A DNA stretch of 64,000 bases. It comes from Chromobacterium aquaticum. Its GTDB lineage: Bacteria > Pseudomonadota > Gammaproteobacteria > Burkholderiales > Chromobacteriaceae. Position numbers and translations under genes: made by a program. The notes below the pieces were generated by a model. That model was given only the letters and a program-made list of their open reading frames with translations. It made no database searches and had not been told where the DNA came from. This document shows positions 1 through 6,509 of the stretch, piece by piece (position 1 is the first letter of the stretch; every line of letters starts with the position of its first letter). The DNA lies in contig NZ_JAJOHW010000037.1 of the NCBI RefSeq assembly GCF_021129195.1, forward strand, positions 26,837-90,836, read 5' to 3'.

Positions 1-100
1 CGATGGCCAGTATCGTCAGCAGGCCGATGGCGAAGCGCATCGAGCTGAGCAATTCATACCAGGCATGCGCCAGGCCGTTGCGGCTAGTTTTTTTCATCAT
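1..100 (-). CDS. resB: ResB-like cytochrome c biogenesis protein, N-terminus only (cut by window edge)
   Basis: The first 33 codons of a minus-strand gene are visible, starting at the ATG at 100; a second in-frame ATG lies at 97. The peptide starts with a short basic stretch (KKTSRN), then WYELLSSMRFAIGLL and the beginning of a hydrophobic segment. This resembles the N-terminus of ResB/Ccs1, the membrane protein of system II cytochrome c maturation, which holds apocytochrome and haem at the outer face of the inner membrane. The gene lies directly downstream of a dihaem cytochrome c4 gene on the same strand, an arrangement I recall from Neisseriales. Family assignment rests on this short piece and the neighbour. 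The rest lies outside the window. Confidence 0.72.
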   Translation of the reverse strand, partial: MMKKTSRNGLAHAWYELLSSMRFAIGLLTILAI

Positions 101-112
101 GGCGTAAAGTGC

Positions 113-146
113 AAAAAGGAAAGCCCGTGAACGGGTCTTCCCTTTT
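113..146 (-). terminator. Probable Rho-independent terminator after the cytochrome c4 gene
   Basis: Read on the minus strand, an imperfect inverted repeat (arms around GGGAAGACCCG and CGGGCTTTCC with a short TTCA loop) is followed by TTTTT. It lies between the cytochrome c4 stop and the resB-like start, so it could separate or attenuate transcription between them. Confidence 0.5.
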
Positions 147-299
147 GAGCCGGGGTGCCGGACAAAGTTGCCGGCGCGTCTCGAAGTGCGGATGGCGCCG
201 TCTGGCGCAAGCGGCGCGGAGTTCCCAACACGGCGCGGCCCTTGCGGGCCGTCATGTCCGGCCGGCCGCGAAGGCGGCGCGGCCGGGCGGCATTGGCGC

Positions 300-917
300 T
301 CAGCGCAGGCCGGAAATGTATTCGGCCACGGCCTTCATTTCTGCGTCGCTCATGCGGCTGGCGATATCCTGCATCGGGCCGTTCTTGCGATCGGCGCCGG
401 CTTTGAAGTCGTTCAGCTGCTTGACGATGTAGCCGGCGTGTTGGCTGCCCAGGCGCGGGTATTGGTCGGGCAGGCCTTTGCCGGAGGGGCCGTGGCAGGA
501 CATACAGGCCGGCACGTGGGTGCCGTTGTTGCCGATGCGGTAGATCTTGGCGCCCAGCGGCATTTGGGTCTTGTCGGACGCTTCGCGATCTTTGGGCTTC
601 TGCTCGCTGTAGTAGGCGGCGACATTGCGCATATCGTCCTCGGACAGCGTGGAAGCCATGCCCAGCATGGTCGGGTTCTTGCGTACGCCTTCCTTGAACG
701 CCTTCAACTGGGTGTACAGATAATGCGCGTTCTGACCCGCCAGCGAGGGATTGGCCGCGGCTACGCTGTTGCCGTCGGTGCCGTGGCAAGCCGCGCAAAC
801 CGTTTCGACGATCTGTTTGGCCTTCACCGGGTCGGCCTTGGCGGCTACCGGCGCCGCCGCCAACGCGTTTCCGGCCAGGGTTGCAGCCGCCATCGCCAAC
901 AGCATCATACGTTTCAT
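300..917 (-). CDS. Dihaem cytochrome c4
   Basis: A 205-residue periplasmic c-type cytochrome that carries electrons, probably from the bc1 complex to terminal oxidases. It has a cleavable signal peptide (residues 1 to about 20, ending in an Ala-rich ANALAAAP-like stretch). Two haem-binding CXXCH motifs follow: CAACH near residue 41 and CMSCH near residue 139. Each begins a lobe of about 90 residues with downstream Met residues suitable as axial ligands (NPTMLGMAS in lobe 1, NGPMQDIAS in lobe 2). This duplicated layout and length are typical of cytochrome c4. A strong AAAGGAG ribosome binding site precedes the ATG. It is divergent from engB and upstream of a resB-like gene that could help mature it. 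Confidence 0.95.
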   Translation of the reverse strand: MKRMMLLAMAAATLAGNALAAAPVAAKADPVKAKQIVETVCAACHGTDGNSVAAANPSLAGQNAHYLYTQLKAFKEGVRKNPTMLGMASTLSEDDMRNVAAYYSEQKPKDREASDKTQMPLGAKIYRIGNNGTHVPACMSCHGPSGKGLPDQYPRLGSQHAGYIVKQLNDFKAGADRKNGPMQDIASRMSDAEMKAVAEYISGLR

Positions 918-926
918 GGTCGCTCC

Positions 927-945
927 TTTAGGGGCTATCCCTAAA
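927..945 (-). promoter_or_regulatory. Perfect inverted repeat abutting the cytochrome c4 ribosome binding site
   Basis: In the minus-strand sense, TTTAGGG-N5-CCCTAAA is followed at once by GGAG, the Shine-Dalgarno of the cytochrome c4 gene, so the last A residues of the right arm are part of the extended AAAGGAG. The hairpin could modulate translation start, or the repeat could be an operator in the divergent c4/engB region. The repeat is seen directly; its function is inference. Confidence 0.4.
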
Positions 946-1008
946 TATCTGTAAAAGTGGCAATTTCAAACCTGCTATTCTATACCAACTGATTTCACCC
1001 TTACTACT

Positions 1009-1641
1009 ATGTCGACTTTTCAAAACGCCAGATTTTATACCACTGTCAATCATATGAAGGACTTGCCACCGACGCGAGCCGAAGTCGCTTTCGTCGGCCG
1101 CTCCAATGCCGGCAAGTCCAGCGCCATCAACACCCTGGCCAATCATGCCCGCCTGGCGCGGGTTTCCAAGACGCCGGGCCGTACTCAGCACATTAACTTT
1201 TTTGAGCTGGGCAACGAATGTTTTCTAGTCGATTTGCCCGGTTATGGCTATGCCGAGGTGCCGGAAGCGGTGCGCGCGCACTGGGTGGAACTGTTGGGCC
1301 GCTATCTGCAATCGCGCCAGAGCCTGATCGGCCTGCTGCTGATCATGGACGCGCGTCATCCCTTGAAAGAGCTGGACCGCAAGATGCTGGAGTTCTTCCG
1401 CGTGACCCGGCGGCCGGTGCACATCCTGTTGTCCAAGGCCGACAAGCTGTCGCGCCAGGAGCAGTCCAAGGTGCTGGCGCTGGTCAAGCGCGAGCTGAAC
1501 GATTATCCGGACGTCAGCGTGCAGATGTTCTCCAGCCTGAAGAAGAGCGGCGTGGAGGAAGTGGAGCAAGTGGTGAACAGCTGGTTCGACCAGCACTTGG
1601 GACAGCCGGCCGCCGAGGACGAGGCGGAGCCGGAACTTTAA
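1009..1641 (+). CDS. engB: Ribosome-biogenesis GTPase EngB (YihA/YsxC)
   Basis: A 210-residue TRAFAC GTPase involved in assembly of the 50S ribosomal subunit. The G1/P-loop is GRSNAGKS near residue 30. The switch I region is [12 protein letters not shown], the G3 motif is DLPGYG near residue 75, and the G4 position is LSKADK, the SKAD form seen in this subfamily. Length and motif spacing match EngB. It is divergent from the cytochrome c4 gene across about 90 bp and is followed by a clear intrinsic terminator, so it is probably monocistronic. I see no strong Shine-Dalgarno before the ATG at 1009. Confidence 0.95.
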   Translation: MSTFQNARFYTTVNHMKDLPPTRAEVAFVGRSNAGKSSAINTLANHARLARVSKTPGRTQHINFFELGNECFLVDLPGYGYAEVPEAVRAHWVELLGRYLQSRQSLIGLLLIMDARHPLKELDRKMLEFFRVTRRPVHILLSKADKLSRQEQSKVLALVKRELNDYPDVSVQMFSSLKKSGVEEVEQVVNSWFDQHLGQPAAEDEAEPEL

Positions 1642-1723
1642 GCCGCGGCCGCGGACCTAAGCTAGCAGGTGGCCAACACCTCCCGCTTGCCTCCCTGAGC
1701 GGGGCCTGATTGATCAGGCTTAC

Positions 1724-1751
1724 CCCCGGCAGCAGCTTGCCGGGGTTTTTT
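1724..1751 (+). terminator. Rho-independent terminator downstream of engB
   Basis: A perfect 8-bp stem CCCCGGCA / TGCCGGGG closes a 6-nt loop and is followed by TTTTTT. Another short inverted repeat (GCCTGAT / ATCAGGC) lies just upstream at 1704-1719. Confidence 0.85.
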
Positions 1752-1769
1752 ATGGGCGACGAAAACGAC

Positions 1770-1797
1770 AAAGGCGAAGGAATCATCCTTCGCCTTT
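1770..1797 (-). terminator. Hairpin downstream of rlpA, probable terminator
   Basis: A perfect 11-bp stem AAAGGCGAAGG / CCTTCGCCTTT with a 6-nt loop lies 22 bp past the rlpA stop. On the minus strand it is followed by TGTCGTTTTCG, a weak U tract. It sits back to back with the engB terminator between convergent genes. Confidence 0.6.
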
Positions 1798-1819
1798 GCT
1801 TTATGACTGCGTGGAAGCC

Positions 1820-2692
1820 TTACAGGCTGGTGACCACGGTCTCCACATGCAGGTTCTCGGCGGCGTTGCGCACCGCGTCGCTGGAGCGGAACGGCCCCAG
1901 GCGAACCTTGTAGACGCCTTCCTGGTTCACGATGCCGAGTTTGGACTCGTACTTGTCGTCCATCTCGCCCAGCATCTTCTGCACCATGGCTTCGGCGTTG
2001 GACAGCTTGGAGAAGCTGCCCAGCTGCAGGAATTTGGGCGTGTCCTCGGCGCGCAGCGCGGCGCTGACGGGACGGGTGCTGGCGATGTTCTCGCCGCCGG
2101 CGTCCGGCCATACGCGCTCGATGGCGATCTTGGCGCTGCCTTGCTTGATGAAGCCCAGGCGGTAGGCCGCGGCGTAGGACAGGTCCATCAGGCGGTTCCG
2201 GTGGAAGGGGCCGCGATCATTGACGCGCACCACCACCGATTTGCCGTTGTTCAAATTGGTGACCCGGGCATAGCTCGGGATCGGCAGCGTCGGATGGGCG
2301 GCGGTCATCGCGAACATATCGTAGCGCTCGCCGGAGGACGTCTTGCGGCCATGGAACTGCTTGCCGTACCAGGAGGCACGGCCCGTGGCTTGATAGGGCT
2401 TTTCGCGCGTGTCGGGGCGGAAGCTCATGCCCAGCGCCGTATAGGGCAGGTTGGCTGACTTGATCAGCGGCTCTTCCTGCGGCACGGCATCCGGCACCAA
2501 GTTCAGGTTGACCGGAATATGGTCGGCGGGACCATCGTTCTGGAAATAAGCTCCATTCTTGGCAACGGTTTTCTTGTTGCCGGTCGACGAGGACGCCGAC
2601 TGGTTGGTGGCGCTGGCCGTCTTCACGGTGGAACAGGCCACGAGTACGAGACTGACGAACACAAGCCACAGCCATCGGAGTACTGATTGCAT
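1820..2692 (-). CDS. rlpA: RlpA family septal-ring lipoprotein (lytic transglycosylase) with SPOR domain
   Basis: A 290-residue outer-membrane lipoprotein. The N-terminal hydrophobic stretch ends in a lipobox LVACS with the acylated Cys at residue 20. A low-complexity Ser/Thr/Asn linker follows. The double-psi beta-barrel RlpA domain (about residues 103-195) contains GRASWYGKQFHGRKTSSGE and VVVRVNDRGPFHRNRLMDLS, the conserved catalytic region. The C-terminal SPOR domain (about 215-290) binds denuded glycan at division sites. In characterised homologues RlpA cleaves denuded glycan strands and aids daughter-cell separation. A GGGAG site lies 5 nt before the ATG. It is probably co-directional with trmL and comF but is separated from trmL by 132 bp. 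Confidence 0.93.
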   Translation of the reverse strand: MQSVLRWLWLVFVSLVLVACSTVKTASATNQSASSSTGNKKTVAKNGAYFQNDGPADHIPVNLNLVPDAVPQEEPLIKSANLPYTALGMSFRPDTREKPYQATGRASWYGKQFHGRKTSSGERYDMFAMTAAHPTLPIPSYARVTNLNNGKSVVVRVNDRGPFHRNRLMDLSYAAAYRLGFIKQGSAKIAIERVWPDAGGENIASTRPVSAALRAEDTPKFLQLGSFSKLSNAEAMVQKMLGEMDDKYESKLGIVNQEGVYKVRLGPFRSSDAVRNAAENLHVETVVTSL

Positions 2693-2824
2693 AGATCTCC
2701 CTTATGCTGTCGGAACCACTGCAAAACCTTGCGCGCCGTTGAACATCATGACGCTAAACGCTTGCCTGCAAGCGCTTGGGCTAGGCTTTCCAGAGTCCCT
2801 TGTTGGGCCGATCTGCGAACCGCT

Positions 2825-3289
2825 TCAGCTTCCCCCTGCGAAATCGAGCTGTCGCCAAGCCTCGAACACTGTCACCGCGACCGCGTTCGAAAGATTGAGA
2901 CTTCTTGATTCGGGACGCATCGGCAAACGAATCCTCTGCTGCGGAGGCAATGACTCCAGCACTTCAGGCGGCAGACCGCGGGATTCGGGACCGAACAAAA
3001 AAACGTCCCCAGGTTGATAGGAAATCCGGTCATGGCGCTCGGAGCCCTTGGTGGTGGCGGCGAAAATCCGCCGTCCGCGCAAAGTCTCTTGACAAGCCGC
3101 CCAATCCTCATGAACCACAACGCGAGCGTACTCGTGATAATCGAGTCCCGCGCGTCGCAGCTTGGCATCCTCCAAAGGGAAGCCCATGGGCTTGACCAGA
3201 TGCAGTTCACAGCCGGTGTTGGCACATAAACGAATCACATTGCCCGTGTTGGGCGGTATTTCCGGCTGAAAAAGAATTACAGTGAACAT
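2825..3289 (-). CDS. trmL: tRNA (cytidine(34)-2'-O)-methyltransferase TrmL
   Basis: A 154-residue SPOUT-class RNA methyltransferase that 2'-O-methylates the wobble nucleotide of tRNA-Leu isoacceptors using SAM. Motif 1 is PEIPPNTGNVIRLCANTG near the N-terminus. The knot-forming SAM site is LFGPESRGLP, with SRSLNLSNAVAVTVFEA near the C-terminus. I chose the ATG at 3289 because the family begins MFxVxLxxPEIPxNTGN. The frame stays open upstream to an ATG at 3370, but that extension overlaps the comF-like gene and has no family character. There is no clear Shine-Dalgarno, so it may depend on coupling to the upstream gene, whose stop is 40 bp away. Confidence 0.93.
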   Translation of the reverse strand: MFTVILFQPEIPPNTGNVIRLCANTGCELHLVKPMGFPLEDAKLRRAGLDYHEYARVVVHEDWAACQETLRGRRIFAATTKGSERHDRISYQPGDVFLFGPESRGLPPEVLESLPPQQRIRLPMRPESRSLNLSNAVAVTVFEAWRQLDFAGGS

Positions 3290-3329
3290 CGTTGGCAGGC
3301 TGGATTGTTCCAAAGAATCAAAATCTTGG

Positions 3330-4040
3330 TCAAGTTTTAGGAGAAAAGGCCCTGGCGAGCACCCAGCCATCGACCCGTTTTGCCCCCTGTTTTTTCAAAA
3401 TTTCGGCCAGTGCCGACAGGGTGGCGCCGCTGGTGGCGACGTCATCGACAATGGCGATGGAAAGCCCGTCACAGCGGCAATTTACGCCGAAAGCATGGCG
3501 GAGGTTTTTCCGGCGTTCGGCGCGCCCGAGCGAGGCTTGCGGCCGAGTGTTGTATTTTCGCCAACACAAGTCCGCGCTCAAACGGCTTGCCATTGTAACA
3601 GTGATTGCTTTCGCCAGCTCATGGCTTTGGTTGAAACCGCGTTCGGCAAGTCGTTCTTTTGCCAATGGAACGGGAATGACAAAGTGATATTCATGGGCGT
3701 GGCCGGCGGCGAAATCAGCCAATAGACTGCCCAGCGCCACGCCCATTTGCAGTTGCTTGCCGTACTTGAACGCATGGATCAGCGCAGCGATCGGGTAGTC
3801 GAACAAATAGGGCGCGTGCAGCGCGTCGAAGGCGGGAGGGCGGCGTTGGCACTGCCCGCACAGGCCGGCCGCGGCCAGGGGCTCGGCGCAACGCGCGCAT
3901 TGGGTGACGGGCAGCCGCGGCAGTTGTTCGCGGCAAGCGGCGCAAAAACCAAGCCGAGCGCGCCAGTCGCCGCAGAGCAGACAGGGTTGATTAAATATTG
4001 TGCACTTGTCAATTATGAGCTGCGTTAGGTTTGACAGCAT
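3330..4040 (-). CDS. comF: ComF family protein (phosphoribosyltransferase-like)
   Basis: A 236-residue protein of the ComF/GntX family, linked to natural transformation in several bacteria. The N-terminal part has four Cys pairs typical of a zinc-binding module (CLLCGD, CAAC, CARC, CGQC). A type I phosphoribosyltransferase fold follows, with [23 protein letters not shown] and the PRPP-binding loop [14 protein letters not shown]. Start choice: the ATG at 4040 has a good GGGAGGG site and gives family length, whereas an in-frame ATG at 4097 adds residues of no family character. It is divergent from bioB. In some genomes comF-like genes lie next to biotin genes, as here, without proof of a shared function. 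Confidence 0.9.
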   Translation of the reverse strand: MLSNLTQLIIDKCTIFNQPCLLCGDWRARLGFCAACREQLPRLPVTQCARCAEPLAAAGLCGQCQRRPPAFDALHAPYLFDYPIAALIHAFKYGKQLQMGVALGSLLADFAAGHAHEYHFVIPVPLAKERLAERGFNQSHELAKAITVTMASRLSADLCWRKYNTRPQASLGRAERRKNLRHAFGVNCRCDGLSIAIVDDVATSGATLSALAEILKKQGAKRVDGWVLARAFSPKT

Positions 4041-4131
4041 CCGTCCCTCCCCAGCAAGATGCGGCTGATTCGCTCCACGCCCGGCCGGGCGTGGCATTCC
4101 GACGATCCCGGCGGCGCAATCCGGAATTCCT

Positions 4132-4143
4132 TTGATCGATCAA
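4132..4143 (+). promoter_or_regulatory. Perfect 12-bp palindrome upstream of bioB
   Basis: TTGATCGATCAA lies 41 bp before the bioB ATG in the 144-bp comF/bioB divergent region. It is a candidate operator. The spacing differs from an FNR/ANR box, and it does not match the BirA operator I know. A second, looser inverted repeat (TGTCAA at 4007-4012, TTGACA at 4031-4036) overlaps the comF start. Confidence 0.3.
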
Positions 4144-4184
4144 GGGCTTCCTCCGTCGGGACGAGACCACTGCCAGGATTGACC

Positions 4185-5168
4185 ATGCATTCTTCCGCTA
4201 TCGAATTCAAGCCTTCCGCCACCCCGCACCGCGAGTCCGCCAGCTGGGCTGTGGCGGAAATCGAGGCGCTGTTGGCGCTGCCCTTCATGGAGCTGGTGTT
4301 TCGCGCCGCCGAGATCCACCGCCAGTTCTTCGACCCGACCAAGGTGCAGCTGTCGACGCTGATTTCCATCAAGACCGGTGGCTGTCCCGAGGACTGCGGT
4401 TATTGTCCGCAGTCGGCGCATCACGACACCCCGGTACCCAATCAGCCGATGCTGACCGTGGACGAGGTATTGAGTGCCGCGCGCGCGGCCAAGGCCAATG
4501 GCGCCGGCCGTTTCTGCATGGGCGCCGCCTGGCGCGGCCCCAAGGACGCGGACCTGCAGAAAACGCTGGAAATGGTGAAGGAGGTCAAGGCACTGGGTCT
4601 GGAAACCTGCGCCACCTTCGGTTTGCTGAGGGAGGGCCAGGCCGAACAGCTGAAGGCTGCGGGCCTGGATTATTACAATCACAATCTGGATACCTCACCG
4701 GACAAATATTCCGATATCATAGCCACGCGCGACTACGAGGACAGACTCGACACTTTGGGAAAAGTACGCAATGCCGGTTTGTCGGTGTGCTGCGGTGGTA
4801 TTGTTGGCATGAATGAAACCCGCAACGATCGCGCGGGTCTGATTGCACAGCTAGCGAATCTAGAGCCGCAGCCGGAATCGGTGCCGATCAACAAGTTGGT
4901 CAAGGTAGAGGGCACGCCGCTGGAAGGCGCCGCGCCGCTGGACTGGACCGAGTTTGTGCGCACCATCGCCGTAGCCCGCATCGTGATGCCCAAAACCTAT
5001 GTGCGTTTGTCCGCCGGTCGCCGTGAAATGGACGAGTCCACCCAGGCTTTGTGCTTCCTCGCCGGAGCCAATTCCATCTTCTACGGCGACAAGCTGTTGA
5101 CCACCGGCAACCCCGAAGTGGACGCCGACCGGCAACTGCTGGAAAAGCTTGATCTGGCGCCGCTTTGA
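4185..5168 (+). CDS. bioB: Biotin synthase BioB
   Basis: A 327-residue radical-SAM enzyme that inserts sulfur into dethiobiotin in the last step of biotin synthesis. The radical-SAM cluster motif CPEDCGYC provides Cys67, Cys71 and Cys74. Further family blocks are SIKTGG before it, [16 protein letters not shown] and the C-terminal SAGRREMDE with [13 protein letters not shown] chose the ATG at 4185 because AGGA lies about 7 nt upstream and the length fits the family; the frame is open to an ATG at 4059 but that part reads as non-coding. bioF follows after a 114-bp gap on the same strand, so the two probably share a transcript. Confidence 0.97.
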   Translation: MHSSAIEFKPSATPHRESASWAVAEIEALLALPFMELVFRAAEIHRQFFDPTKVQLSTLISIKTGGCPEDCGYCPQSAHHDTPVPNQPMLTVDEVLSAARAAKANGAGRFCMGAAWRGPKDADLQKTLEMVKEVKALGLETCATFGLLREGQAEQLKAAGLDYYNHNLDTSPDKYSDIIATRDYEDRLDTLGKVRNAGLSVCCGGIVGMNETRNDRAGLIAQLANLEPQPESVPINKLVKVEGTPLEGAAPLDWTEFVRTIAVARIVMPKTYVRLSAGRREMDESTQALCFLAGANSIFYGDKLLTTGNPEVDADRQLLEKLDLAPL

Positions 5169-5282
5169 GTGGTTTGGGCGGCGGATTCGCGGGCGATGTA
5201 AAAAATGTATATATAAGGAGTAGCTTCGGCGCTCGGCCTGCCGGCCGCCGCCAAGCCCTTTTCACGGGATATTTGAGCCGAT

Positions 5283-6437
5283 ATGCGCCTTCAAGACCTG
5301 CCTGCCGCCCTGTTGGACCTTTCCGCCACCCACCGCCGCCGCCAACGCGCGGTCATCGATAGCCCACAAGGGGTCGAGGTGGTGGTGGACGGACGTTCCT
5401 ATCTTTCTTTCGCCAGCAACGACTATCTGGGACTGGCCGACCATCCCGCGCTGGTGCGCGCCGCGCAACAGGGCCTTGAGCGCTGGGGCGTGGGCGGGGG
5501 ATCTTCCCATTTGCTGGCCGGTCATTTCAGCGTGCAGCAAGAGGCCGAAGAGGCGCTGGCGGAATTCGTCGGCCAAGAGGCGGCATTATTGTTCGGCTCC
5601 GGCTACGCGGCCAATCTGGCGATTGTCAGCAGCCTGCTGGACCGCGGCGACGCGGTGTTCGCCGACCGTCTGAACCATGCGTCGCTGAACGACGCCTGCC
5701 GGCTGAGCCGCGCCGAGTTCAAGCGTTTCCATCACAACGACTTGGCGCAGCTGGAGCGGCTGCTGGCCGAGTCCGACGCCAAAACCAAGCTGATCGCGGT
5801 GGAGTCGGTGTACAGCATGGATGGCGACGAGGCGCCGCTGGCGGCGCTGCTGGCCTTGGCCGAGCGTTACGATGCCTGGCTGTACGTGGATGACGCGCAT
5901 GGTTTCGGCGTGCTGGGCGAGGGGCGCGGCGCGCTGGCCGAGCACGGCCTATCCAGCCCGCGGCTGATCTATATGGCGACACTGGGCAAGGCGGCCGGCG
6001 TGGCCGGCGCCTTCATCGCCGGCGGCGGCGAGCTGATCGATTGGCTGATCAATTCGGCGCGCAGCTATATCTACACCACCTCCCAGCCGCCAGCGTTGGC
6101 CTGTGCGATCTTGGCCAGCCTGCGTTTGATCGAGGCGGCCGACGACAGGCGCGCGCGCTTGAGGGCGTCGATCGAAACCATTAGATGCGGACTATCTGGA
6201 GGAGAATACTCCGTGGGGGCTTCCCGGACGCCGATTCAGCCACTTATCATAGGTAGCGATGAACAGGCGCTGGCGTTGGCCGGCCGCCTGCGCGATCACG
6301 GGCTGTGGGTGCCGGCGATTCGCCCGCCCACGGTGCCGGAAGGCGCGGCGCGTTTGCGCCTGTCCTTGTCGGCCATGCATGAGCCGGAGCACTTGCAGCG
6401 CTTGTTGTCCTGTATTCGGGGCGACGCGGCGCCCTGA
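5283..6437 (+). CDS. bioF: 8-amino-7-oxononanoate synthase BioF
   Basis: A 384-residue PLP-dependent alpha-oxoamine synthase. It condenses pimeloyl-ACP (or -CoA) with L-alanine to make 8-amino-7-oxononanoate, the first step of biotin ring assembly. The PLP Schiff-base lysine is Lys236 in ATLGKAAG. Other family blocks are ASNDYLGLADHP, GVGGGSSHLLAGH near the N-terminus, and YVDDAHGFGVLGEGRG carrying the PLP-binding Asp/His pair. Length is normal. The Shine-Dalgarno is weak. The leader between bioB and bioF is AT-rich in its first part and contains AAGGAG 66 bp upstream, too far for this start. Confidence 0.96.
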   Translation: MRLQDLPAALLDLSATHRRRQRAVIDSPQGVEVVVDGRSYLSFASNDYLGLADHPALVRAAQQGLERWGVGGGSSHLLAGHFSVQQEAEEALAEFVGQEAALLFGSGYAANLAIVSSLLDRGDAVFADRLNHASLNDACRLSRAEFKRFHHNDLAQLERLLAESDAKTKLIAVESVYSMDGDEAPLAALLALAERYDAWLYVDDAHGFGVLGEGRGALAEHGLSSPRLIYMATLGKAAGVAGAFIAGGGELIDWLINSARSYIYTTSQPPALACAILASLRLIEAADDRRARLRASIETIRCGLSGGEYSVGASRTPIQPLIIGSDEQALALAGRLRDHGLWVPAIRPPTVPEGAARLRLSLSAMHEPEHLQRLLSCIRGDAAP

Positions 6438-6509
6438 GTCCGCGCGCCCATGGGGAGGGGCGCGCCGGCATGGCCGGATTTTCCAGCTAACTCATACTAC
6501 GATAATCAC

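Noticed and set aside
4006..4036. BirA operator between comF and bioB
   Set aside because: TTGTCAATT and GGTTTGACA recall the BirA arms, but bases and spacing differ from the consensus I know, and the site lies inside the comF start. Evidence is too weak to list as an operator.
4132..4143. FNR/ANR box before bioB
   Set aside because: TTGATCGATCAA has the FNR half-sites but only 2 bp between them instead of 4, so it does not fit the consensus. It is kept only as an unassigned palindrome.
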